Shown: positions 1-6,203 of the stretch, one piece after another
Layout of the letters: every line of letters starts with the position of its first letter
Position numbering within the stretch: position 1 is the first letter of the stretch
From: JBLHKE01 sp047619485
GTDB taxonomy: Bacteria; Verrucomicrobiota; Verrucomicrobiia; Verrucomicrobiales; DEV007
DNA length: 6,203 nt
NCBI GenBank assembly: GCA_047619485.1
Contig: JBLHKE010000478.1
Coordinates: 1-6,203 of the forward strand
Direction of reading: 5' to 3'
Notes under the pieces: generated by a model
Database searches by the model: none
Seen by the model: only the letters and a program-made list of their open reading frames with translations
What the model was told of the DNA's origin: nothing
Made by a program: the position numbers and the translations under genes

Positions 1-24
1 TTCCCGGGGGACACGTTCGCAAGA

Positions 25-429
25 TCACCGCGCTCCGCCCAACCGGCGGAGAATGCTCGGTCTAATCGGGCGTTGGCGGCGTAGCAGCAGGGACATCTCA
101 CCTAGCAGGAGCGCAGCGATGGTGCTCGGCTCAGGGATCGGGTTGATCGAGCGGATGTAGACTTCCGTGTAAGGCATCGCGTGGTTCTCTGTGCCAATTT
201 TCCACATCAAGGTGTTTGGATCGTTGCCATCGGTTCCAGCGACAGCCTGCCCGTAGCTGAATCCTTGCTGGCTTCCATGACCTGTCCAGGACCAGGTGAA
301 GACGCGGACGCCATCATTGGTGGCGGGCGGCGTGCCGACGTTGAACCCATCACGTGTTGCCTGATCTGCGTGTTGAAATTCTCGTGCGTCAGTGTGCGCA
401 CTGCGTCCGCTGCCGAGATCCTCCGAGAT
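25..429 (-). pseudogene. 3' remnant of a PEP-CTERM sorting-domain protein gene
   Basis: The C-terminal part reads as a PEP-CTERM anchor: the PEPSTIAALL motif, then a hydrophobic stretch (ALLLGEMSLLL), then a basic cluster (RRQR). In this class of exported protein the tail directs processing by an exosortase-type system at the inner membrane. The preceding sequence is protein-like (DGVRVFTWSWTG, then MPYTEVYIRSINP). Reading upstream in the same frame I find no ATG, GTG, TTG or CTG between the TTG at 208-210 and the stop (TAG) at 430-432, so the frame cannot start as a full protein. A second minus-strand frame is open from about 521 to 207 and contains plausible sequence (TLTHENFNTQIRQH) just where the first becomes less convincing, which suggests a frameshift around 345-400. 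No signal peptide is visible in either frame. Two further oddities are a Glu inside the hydrophobic segment and a basic extension of about 15 residues after the RRQR cluster, where most such proteins end. The PEP-CTERM identity is fairly sure; the decayed state is inferred, and a sequencing error is the alternative. Confidence 0.62.
33..51. other. GC-rich stem-loop at the end of the PEP-CTERM remnant
   Basis: A perfect 7-bp inverted repeat, CTCCGCC (33-39) and GGCGGAG (45-51), encloses a 5-base loop. It lies over the last codons of the minus-strand remnant, just before its stop at 25-27. No T-run follows on either strand, so it is not a standard intrinsic terminator. It may be chance in GC-rich coding DNA. 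Confidence 0.3.
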
Positions 430-430
430 C
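413..430. repeat. Short direct repeat, two copies of CCGAGATC
   Basis: CCGAGATC occurs at 413-420 and again at 423-430, a 10-base period with CT between the copies. It sits at the upstream edge of the PEP-CTERM remnant, beside the in-frame stop at 430-432. A 10-base duplication would shift a reading frame, but removing one copy does not reopen a long frame upstream, because a TGA appears shortly afterwards. It may simply be chance. Confidence 0.3.
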
Positions 431-579
431 TATTTGTGATCAAGCGCTTCACTCGGCCGCAAATTGCGGTGTAGGAAAAGGTTGGAAATAGGATCGAAAT
501 TCTACCCAGCAAAGGTCGCGTTCATAGCTTGCACTGATGGTTGGTAGAGCCCTGATTAGATCGACCTATTCGTTCCTGT

Positions 580-609
580 TTGGCAAACTCTCTAAATCCC
601 ACCTCTTAT
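580..609 (+). promoter_or_regulatory. Candidate sigma-70-type promoter for the DUF1552 operon
   Basis: TTGGCA (580-585) matches the -35 consensus at five of six positions. It is followed after 18 bases by TCTTAT (604-609), which matches the -10 consensus at four of six. The implied transcript would start near 616, leaving a leader of about 20 bases before the ATG at 635. No Shine-Dalgarno sequence is visible ahead of that ATG, which fits a short leader. The rest of 430-634 shows no convincing gene. The consensus is that of other bacteria, so this is a weak call. Confidence 0.3.
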
Positions 610-634
610 CGGGCAAATCTCAACTGATGATCTT

Positions 635-1891
635 ATGCGAAACCAATTGACCCGAAGAACTTTCCTGCGCGCCGGGGGAGTCGCGATCGCCCTGCCGATG
701 ATGGAGTCGCTCACGCCACTTGCCCGTGCGGTCGATGGCAAAAAATCGGTGAAGCGCATGGTCTGCCTGTCGAACAACTACGGGATCTATCAGAAGGCAT
801 TTTTCCCGGGAGGGGCAGGACGGGACTACGAATTGCCGCCGACCCTGCAACCGCTGGAAAAGCACCGCGAAGATTTCACCGTTTTTTCCAATCTCGATCA
901 CGGGCTAACCGGTGGGCACGCTTGCGTGCCGACTTTTTTGAACGGGATCCGACCCGACATGGCTTCCAGTTTTCCCGAAGGGAATATCAGTGTCGACCAG
1001 AGGGCGGCCGAGTTCGTCGGCGCGGCCACGCGCTATGCGTCGATGACGCTGAAGGTGAAAGAGAACAACCAGACCAGTTTCACACGCACCGGAGTGCAGG
1101 TGCCCTCGATTGATGTGACCGCGATGTATCGCAAGCTATTCCTCGAGGATTCCGCTGAGGCAAACAAGCATGAGCGCTTGCGGTTGAAGCGGCACGGCAG
1201 CATTCTCGACACCGTGTTGGAAAGAGCCAAGGCGGTGAACCGGAAATTGGGGAAGCAGGATCAGCAGAAATTTGCCGAGTATCTCGATTCCGTGCGGGGT
1301 CTGGAGAAGAAGATTGATCAACAGCATCCCTGGCTTGATCGACCCAAGCCGAAAACCGAGATGGCGGAGCCGCGTCCCGCTCCGCAGACTGCGGATGAGA
1401 TGAAGATCATGATGGAGCTGATGGCTTTGGCGATCGAGACCGACTCCACCCGGGTCATGACCCTTTCCAGCGGATTTGCCAATGGCGACTTCGGCCTGCA
1501 GGGCGGCTATCACGGCTTCTCACATCATGGGGAACTACCGGAGAAGACCGCCGCTCTCAAACTCATCGAACGCAACCAGATCGCGCAGATGGCTTATCTC
1601 ATCGAGCTGTTGAAGGGGAAAGAAGACACCATCAACGGCGGCACCCTGTTCGATCACACGATGATCCTGTTCGGCTGCGGCATGGCGACGGGAACTCATT
1701 CCTGCAAGAACATGCCGCTGGTCCTCGCCGGTGGCGGTTTCAAATTGGGCGAGCACCGCGCCATGCCCGAGGGGAAAACCGAGCGGGTGAAAGCGTGCAA
1801 CCTGCTGCTGTCCATGCTGCAGAATTTCGGCTTGGAGGTGGGCCATTTCGGCACCAGTACCGGAACGCTCACCGGGCTCGAGTGGGCGTGA
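635..1891 (+). CDS. Tat-exported DUF1552 (HXXSHH family) protein
   Basis: The 418-residue protein belongs to the DUF1552 family (Pfam HXXSHH), whose biochemical function is unknown. The N-terminus is a clear twin-arginine signal: T6-R7-R8-T9-F10-L11, a hydrophobic stretch, then A30-R31-A32 as a likely cleavage site, so export in folded form is expected. The namesake motif is present as H293-G-F-S-H-H298. Other family-like features are the D88-H89 and H95 region followed by TFLNGI, and the C-terminal GGTLFDHTMILFGCGM segment with H355 ahead of NMPLVLAGGG. The conserved histidines could bind metal, and the fold may resemble the related DUF1501 and alkaline-phosphatase-like proteins; both points are inference. 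Length is normal for the family and the frame is intact. The ATG at 635 is chosen because the Tat motif follows at the right distance. It is the first gene of a probable three-gene operon, and family members commonly sit beside a DUF1592-type gene, as here. Confidence 0.95.
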   Translation: MRNQLTRRTFLRAGGVAIALPMMESLTPLARAVDGKKSVKRMVCLSNNYGIYQKAFFPGGAGRDYELPPTLQPLEKHREDFTVFSNLDHGLTGGHACVPTFLNGIRPDMASSFPEGNISVDQRAAEFVGAATRYASMTLKVKENNQTSFTRTGVQVPSIDVTAMYRKLFLEDSAEANKHERLRLKRHGSILDTVLERAKAVNRKLGKQDQQKFAEYLDSVRGLEKKIDQQHPWLDRPKPKTEMAEPRPAPQTADEMKIMMELMALAIETDSTRVMTLSSGFANGDFGLQGGYHGFSHHGELPEKTAALKLIERNQIAQMAYLIELLKGKEDTINGGTLFDHTMILFGCGMATGTHSCKNMPLVLAGGGFKLGEHRAMPEGKTERVKACNLLLSMLQNFGLEVGHFGTSTGTLTGLEWA

Positions 1892-1918
1892 GTATGATTC
1901 GATACTCTTCTTGAAGAG
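1890..1918 (+). other. Two overlapping intercistronic hairpins
   Basis: GAGTAT (1890-1895) pairs with ATACTC (1902-1907) around a 6-base loop. CTCTT (1905-1909) pairs with AAGAG (1914-1918) around the tetraloop CTTG. The two stems share 1905-1907, so they cannot form together. They begin at the stop codon of the DUF1552 gene and end about 28 bases before the next start. No T-run follows, so this is not a simple terminator. An RNA-processing or stability element is possible but unproven. Confidence 0.35.
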
Positions 1919-1946
1919 GCAGAGTAACAATCCCTTCGAACCAGCA

Positions 1947-4172
1947 ATGACACGATTTCAGAAAAGAAAATCAAGGCTACATACTCTGCTCATTGCAGTG
2001 ACGATTGCCGTGGGGATACTTTCACAGGTGCCTATTTCCGGGGCGGCCGAACCCGAGCCAGATGCGCGTTGGGTTCAAAGTTATGATGCCGGTTACCCAG
2101 ACGCCAACGGAGCCTGGGCGGGAGGTTCGGAGATGATGCACCTCGCCTCCCACAAAGGCATGCTCTTCGCATCCAACGGCTACTGGGTCGATGCGCGTTG
2201 GGTGATCCCACCGGAGGGACGGCGACAATCGGCGCAGGTATTGCGACTCGATGCCGCGGAGGCGCAATGGCAGGTCGACTTGGACATGGGCAAGTCGAAC
2301 GACGGTCTCGGCCTCGAATACATGAAGGGCAACATCCTCAAATCGGTCACCTTCACCCGAGATGCGAGCGGGAGAGTACTGGAGCAACCCGAGACCCTGC
2401 TGGTGATGGCGGCGGGCGCGAACTTCGAGCGCGGCGGAGCCGTTTCTGCATGGGTGCGCGACGACGCATCCGGAAAGTGGACGCATACCTTGGTCAGGCA
2501 CGGTTCGAGTGCCGGCGGGGTGCGCTGGGTGCCGCGTGACATGGAGGTGTATCGCGACAAGGTGACCGGCGCGGAGCGGATCTTTATGTCGCTAGGCAAT
2601 CCCGGAATCATCTCCGGGGTCTACGATTCCTCAGCCGCCGGCCGGATACGTTGGGACCGCAACCTCGAGCATCCGTTCCTCACCGACGGCAGCTTCCGGA
2701 CACGCCCCCTGGGCATCATTCAGGCCAACGGTTCGCTATTCTTCTCCGAAGGCGATTCAATCTACCAGCGCATCGATGGCGAGCGGCCACGCTTCCGCGA
2801 GATCTTCGAACTGTTCGAGGACACGGATACCGATGTCGGTGGAATTCGCGGCCTGACACGTGTCCCCAACCCGAATGGCGCGGGTGATTCGCTACTCTTC
2901 ATCTGGGCACCGGGCGAGGGTTCTGCCAGCGAAGTCAAGCGACTCGATCCCGATGGCAAGGGCGGCTACACGCTGCATGACGAAGTGCGGATCATTGATC
3001 TGATGGGGGAATACTTGGGAGTCGAAGTCACCTACACGCTCGGCGCGCACAACATGATCTATCCATTCACTGACCCCGCGACGGGGGAGAACGTGCATAT
3101 CATCGGCTTCCAAGGAAATATCCGCGGCTCGAAAAACCATCTCCGCTGGAAGGGCAGCGCCCTCTATGCCGGAGCGCCCTATGCCGTGCGTCGGGGTGAC
3201 CGGAGCTATCGTGTGCTCGAGGTGAACAATCGCTACGAAGTCGGCAAACAACTGCTGGTTTCGCCGCGCACGTTTTGCAAATCACCCTTCGGCGATGACC
3301 AAATCTACATCGCGGGTCACGATGCCAGTTTCAAAATCTCCGACGACATGGCGTGGATCTTCCGCGCTCCTGAGTCGGTGGTCCTGGGCTCGGAGCTTGC
3401 TCGCGACGCCCTGCCACCCGAGCCGGAACCAAAACCGGCCCAGCGTTTGCTGGAGGGACCGGTCTACGAGTTGCGGATCTATTTCGCCAACGAAAATCGT
3501 CTGCAACATCTGGAAAAACGATTTCGCGAGCACACCGACCGTATTTTCAGACAGCATGGACTGGAAGCGATCGGCTATTGGATGCCCACCGAGGGTCCCG
3601 CGAAGAAACGTCGCCGCCTCATCTACATTTTGAAACATCCATCGCGGTATGCCGCCTATGAGAACTGGACTCGGTTCAATAACGACCGCGAGTGGGGCGC
3701 CGTGCTCGAGCAACCGGAGTTTCAGGGGTTGCTTGCGCAAAAACCGACGAGTATTTTCATGAAAGAGACCGAATACTCGGCCCGGGTTCGCGACGTGATC
3801 GACCAAGTGGGTGGGGTCTTCGAGCTCCGCACCTATGTCACGAATCCGGACAAACTCGCTCACCTCAACCAGCGTTTTCAGAATCACACTGCGGCGCTCT
3901 TCAATCAGCATGGCATGAAGAACGTCGGCTACTGGACGCCATTCGACACACCAGATTCAGCAAACACGCTCATCTACCTCATTCATCACGCCAACCGGAT
4001 GCAGGCGGACGAAAACTGGAAATCCTTCGGCGCAGATCCCGAGTGGCAGGAAGCGAGGCGGAAGTCCGAAAGCGACGGAAAAATTCTCGCCCGATCGCCC
4101 GAAAGTATTTTTCTGCGAGCGTTAGACTTTTCACCCAATGCGCCAGTTCGTCCGGCCGGCGAAAGAAGGTAG
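1947..4172 (+). CDS. Secreted beta-propeller-like protein with tandem C-terminal NIPSNAP domains
   Basis: The 741-residue protein has three parts. Residues 1 to about 34 form a Sec-type signal peptide: a basic start (RFQKRKSR), a hydrophobic core (LLIAVTIAVGIL), and likely cleavage after SGA. Residues about 35-487 resemble a beta-propeller, with repeated short strands and Gly/Asp turns (FASNGYWVDARW, LFFSEGDSIYQRIDG, DSLLFIWAPGEG); I cannot assign a precise family. An Asp-rich D292-T-D-T-D296 stretch could bind calcium. After a Pro-rich linker (488-500) come two NIPSNAP domains, about 506-610 and 624-731. They align along their whole length: VYELRIY with VFELRTY, GYWMP with GYWTP, LIYIL with LIYLI, YENW with DENW, SIFMKETEYS with SIFLRALDFS. 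NIPSNAP domains have a ferredoxin-like fold that pairs into an alpha/beta barrel, so the tandem pair may form one barrel within the chain (inference). The ATG at 1947 is preferred over the in-frame TTG at 1911 because it puts the signal peptide at the N-terminus. No Shine-Dalgarno sequence is visible. The catalytic role, if any, is unknown. Confidence 0.92.
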   Translation: MTRFQKRKSRLHTLLIAVTIAVGILSQVPISGAAEPEPDARWVQSYDAGYPDANGAWAGGSEMMHLASHKGMLFASNGYWVDARWVIPPEGRRQSAQVLRLDAAEAQWQVDLDMGKSNDGLGLEYMKGNILKSVTFTRDASGRVLEQPETLLVMAAGANFERGGAVSAWVRDDASGKWTHTLVRHGSSAGGVRWVPRDMEVYRDKVTGAERIFMSLGNPGIISGVYDSSAAGRIRWDRNLEHPFLTDGSFRTRPLGIIQANGSLFFSEGDSIYQRIDGERPRFREIFELFEDTDTDVGGIRGLTRVPNPNGAGDSLLFIWAPGEGSASEVKRLDPDGKGGYTLHDEVRIIDLMGEYLGVEVTYTLGAHNMIYPFTDPATGENVHIIGFQGNIRGSKNHLRWKGSALYAGAPYAVRRGDRSYRVLEVNNRYEVGKQLLVSPRTFCKSPFGDDQIYIAGHDASFKISDDMAWIFRAPESVVLGSELARDALPPEPEPKPAQRLLEGPVYELRIYFANENRLQHLEKRFREHTDRIFRQHGLEAIGYWMPTEGPAKKRRRLIYILKHPSRYAAYENWTRFNNDREWGAVLEQPEFQGLLAQKPTSIFMKETEYSARVRDVIDQVGGVFELRTYVTNPDKLAHLNQRFQNHTAALFNQHGMKNVGYWTPFDTPDSANTLIYLIHHANRMQADENWKSFGADPEWQEARRKSESDGKILARSPESIFLRALDFSPNAPVRPAGERR

Positions 4173-4173
4173 G
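4165..4173 (+). promoter_or_regulatory. Ribosome binding site overlapping the upstream stop codon
   Basis: GAAGGTAGG contains two Shine-Dalgarno-like cores, AAGG ending 10 bases and AGG ending 6 bases before the ATG at 4180. It overlaps the TAG stop (4170-4172) of the propeller-NIPSNAP gene, which points to translational coupling. It is the only convincing ribosome binding site in the operon and supports a start at 4180; the adjacent ATG at 4183 is also possible. Confidence 0.55.
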
Positions 4174-4179
4174 TTAATT

Positions 4180-6203
4180 ATGATGCGACGAACGACACTC
4201 TGGTTACTGACGGGGCTGCTTGCTTGCGGTGGACTGGCGCATGCGGATTCCTCGCTGACATCCCACCAGCCATTCCTCAAGCAGTACTGTTTCGAATGTC
4301 ACGGCGCCGAGAAACAAAAGGGCGACTACCGCTTCGACACGCTTGGCACTGATCTTTCTGACCTGAATACACTTGAGGTCTGGCAGGGCATTCTGGATCA
4401 GCTCAACCTGGGCGAGATGCCGCCGAAGAAGAAACCGCAACCGCCCTTCGAGGAGACTGCGAAGGTGATCGAGAGCCTGACACCAATCATCCAGCAAGCC
4501 TACGCGGCGCGCAAGAGCACAGGCGGGCAGGCGGTGATCCGGCGCCTGAACAAGTTCGAACTCCGCAACACGCTCCGTGATCTGTTCTATATCAACCATC
4601 CAGATTTTGAACCCACGGTGGATTCCGGCCTTTACGATTTCAACGGCAATGGTATCACCGCCCACAAGACCATCGAGCCAACGCGGAGTTTTCAGGATGA
4701 CGAGGAAGTGGAGGGGTTCGACAACATTGGACAACAGTTGGTGATGTCCGACTTCCTGTTGAAAATGCTGATCGGCGCCGCAGAGGAAACCATCGAGATG
4801 GCCACGCATGACAAGCCTGAAAAGCCGTTCGAAGCGGAGACTTTCACCTCTCCCATCTGCGTGAAATCGCTGCATGGCGATAGCCTTGGCAAGTATCAGC
4901 GGTCGAACGGCGATGCCTACGACGAGGTGTTTCAGCGATGGGATCGCTACAACCGGATCGGCCCAGACAAGTATCTCGGCGGGATTCGGCGGCCGGCACA
5001 CTATCGGATTACCGTCGAGGTCTCGGCTCACAATCCGCAGGAGGGTGCTTGGGGAAACTGGACTGTAGGGGAAGGGAAGCTAGTGCACCAAGGACGCGCC
5101 GGTGCCGATGAACCATTCGAAATTGGTCTCTACGTCCAGCGCTTTGAGCATAAGCGCGGAGAGCGACACCATCGGGTTACCCAATGGGACCTTCCTAGTG
5201 ATGGCAAGCCGCGGACATTTTCCTTCGAGACCTGGATCGACGATCCATGGAACGCCTGGATTGGATGGGAGAACGGTCCATGGTTTCAGCACAACGCTTT
5301 CCACGTCCTGCTCGAACAATGGTACCCCGAGGAATACGAGAAGATTGACCGAAAACAGAAAGGGTTCAGAAAGCTGGCCGCGGAAGCGCTGTTCAGGAAC
5401 GGCTATTTAGGCCCGACCCTCCGCGTGCACAGCTTCCGGATCGAGCCAGTCGCTCGCCAGTGGCCGCCGAAGAGTCACACCGCACTTTACGGAACCGGCC
5501 CGATCGAAGGCGCAGACCTGAAGAAACTCTTTCACGCCTTCGCCGAGCGGGCTTACCGGCGACCGGTTGCACCCGAGGAAGTGGAGATCTTTGTCGATCT
5601 CGCGGCGCAGTTGGAGGCCGACGGAAATACGCGCGTGGAGGCAATGAAGGGCGCCTACACTGCGATGCTCTGTTCGCCCGACTTCATGTATCTGCTGCAG
5701 GACCCTGGCAAGCTCGACGACCTAGCCCTCGCTTCGCGCCTGAGCTACTTCCTCTGGTCATCGATGCCCGACGAAGCGCTGATGAAGCTGGCCCGCGCGG
5801 ATGAGCTGTCGGATCCTGCAGAGTTGGAGCGCCAGGTCGAGCGGATGTTGAAAGACCCGAAGGCAGCGGCCTTTGTCCGCCATTTTCCCGAACGTTGGTT
5901 AAAGCTCTATGAGCTGGGACGCATGGAACCGGATAAGAAAGGCTCCTACGGGCATTACTTCCGTGTGAAGGACGACCTCATTCCCCAGGTCAGCGAGTTC
6001 TTCCGTGACCTCCTGGCGCGCAACGGCCCCATCCGCGACTTCATCGATTCCGACTACACATTTATGAACAGCCGGCTCGGTGAACTAATCTACAAGCAGA
6101 GAGTGGTGGGTGAGCACTTGCGCAAGGTCATGTTGGAAGATCCTCGACGTGGTGGGTTGCTGACCATGCCAGCGGTCATGACGGTGACCGCCAACGGGGT
6201 TGA
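4180..6203 (+). CDS. Cytochrome c-type DUF1587/DUF1595/DUF1592/DUF1588 protein, 3' end cut by the window
   Basis: The frame stays open for 674 codons to the window end without a stop, so the C-terminus lies outside. An export signal covers residues 1-22, with cleavage possible after A20-H21-A22; L13-L14-A15-C16 also fits a loose lipobox, so a lipoprotein is an alternative. A planctomycete-type cytochrome c domain follows: the haem c motif C37-F-E-C-H41 and the characteristic GEMPP, whose M80 could be the second iron ligand. Next is a DUF1587 region (from about 119: RRLNKFELRNTLRDL). Residues about 225-440 are a beta-rich insert with clustered tryptophans (W352, W357, W360, W363, W368). Then come DUF1595 (about 446-505, FAERAYRRPV), DUF1592 (about 510-637, LASRLSYFLWSSMPDEAL) and the start of DUF1588 (RRGGLLTMPAV from 656). 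Family members normally finish with the rest of DUF1588 and DUF1585. This is a known companion of DUF1552 proteins; the reaction is unknown, and a periplasmic redox role is inferred only from the haem motif. It starts 7 bases after the preceding gene. Confidence 0.95.
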   Translation, partial: MMRRTTLWLLTGLLACGGLAHADSSLTSHQPFLKQYCFECHGAEKQKGDYRFDTLGTDLSDLNTLEVWQGILDQLNLGEMPPKKKPQPPFEETAKVIESLTPIIQQAYAARKSTGGQAVIRRLNKFELRNTLRDLFYINHPDFEPTVDSGLYDFNGNGITAHKTIEPTRSFQDDEEVEGFDNIGQQLVMSDFLLKMLIGAAEETIEMATHDKPEKPFEAETFTSPICVKSLHGDSLGKYQRSNGDAYDEVFQRWDRYNRIGPDKYLGGIRRPAHYRITVEVSAHNPQEGAWGNWTVGEGKLVHQGRAGADEPFEIGLYVQRFEHKRGERHHRVTQWDLPSDGKPRTFSFETWIDDPWNAWIGWENGPWFQHNAFHVLLEQWYPEEYEKIDRKQKGFRKLAAEALFRNGYLGPTLRVHSFRIEPVARQWPPKSHTALYGTGPIEGADLKKLFHAFAERAYRRPVAPEEVEIFVDLAAQLEADGNTRVEAMKGAYTAMLCSPDFMYLLQDPGKLDDLALASRLSYFLWSSMPDEALMKLARADELSDPAELERQVERMLKDPKAAAFVRHFPERWLKLYELGRMEPDKKGSYGHYFRVKDDLIPQVSEFFRDLLARNGPIRDFIDSDYTFMNSRLGELIYKQRVVGEHLRKVMLEDPRRGGLLTMPAVMTVTANGV

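Noticed and set aside
33..51. Stem-loop considered as an intrinsic terminator for the minus-strand gene
   Set aside because: It lies before the stop codon and neither strand has a T-run after the stem.
367..400. Resemblance of TLTHENFNTQI in a minus-strand frame to the start of a thioredoxin/PDI domain
   Set aside because: No CxxC active site or thioredoxin-like sequence follows in any minus-strand frame, so the likeness is probably accidental.
181..474. A 97-codon plus-strand open frame near the left edge
   Set aside because: It overlaps the PEP-CTERM remnant on the opposite strand, has a GTG or ATG start without a ribosome binding site, and its Cys/Ser-rich translation looks non-coding.
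1136..1513. Minus-strand open frames opposite the DUF1552 gene
   Set aside because: The plus strand carries the family motifs, including HXXSHH. The opposite frames show nothing recognisable.
1911..1946. TTG at 1911 as the start of the propeller-NIPSNAP gene
   Set aside because: It would add 12 polar residues ahead of the signal peptide, and it falls within the hairpin region. The ATG at 1947 gives a normal Sec signal.
3282..3911. A 209-codon open frame on the minus strand
   Set aside because: It is antisense to the NIPSNAP part of the middle gene, where both repeats align at protein level in the plus frame. It is a by-product of GC-rich codon use.
4204..5031. A long open frame (275 codons) on the minus strand
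   Set aside because: It lies wholly antisense to the DUF1587/DUF1592-family gene, whose plus-strand frame shows continuous recognisable domains and a haem motif. The minus-strand translation has no signal, domain or motif I recognise.

Overview
The window looks like chromosomal DNA of a Verrucomicrobiota or related PVC-group (Planctomycetota-type) bacterium. The reasoning is by gene content: a DUF1552 (HXXSHH) protein, a DUF1587/DUF1595/DUF1592/DUF1588 protein with an N-terminal cytochrome-c motif, and a PEP-CTERM sorting tail. Such combinations are typical of that group, and the PEP-CTERM tail favours Verrucomicrobiota. The DNA is GC-rich by eye (not counted), and most starts lack a clear Shine-Dalgarno sequence.

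Layout. Positions 25-429 on the minus strand hold the 3' end of a PEP-CTERM protein gene. Its reading frame has no usable upstream start codon and runs into a stop at 430-432, so it is read as a decayed or frameshifted remnant. About 200 bases (430-634) without a convincing gene follow, with a possible promoter just ahead of the next gene. The rest of the window is one plus-strand gene series: a Tat-exported DUF1552 protein (635-1891), a secreted protein made of a beta-propeller-like region fused to two tandem NIPSNAP domains (1947-4172), and a cytochrome-type DUF1592-family protein (4180 to the window end, cut off before its C-terminus). The gaps are 55 and 7 bases, so the three genes probably form an operon. 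The last two look translationally coupled.

All three operon products carry export signals (Tat for the first, Sec or lipoprotein for the others). They therefore probably work together in the periplasm or at the outer surface. DUF1552 and DUF1592 proteins are known genomic companions of unknown biochemical function. The unusual element here is the propeller-NIPSNAP fusion placed between them. A redox or ligand-processing role is suggested by the CxxCH haem motif but is inference only. No RNA genes, insertion sequences, CRISPR arrays or convincing intrinsic terminators were seen.
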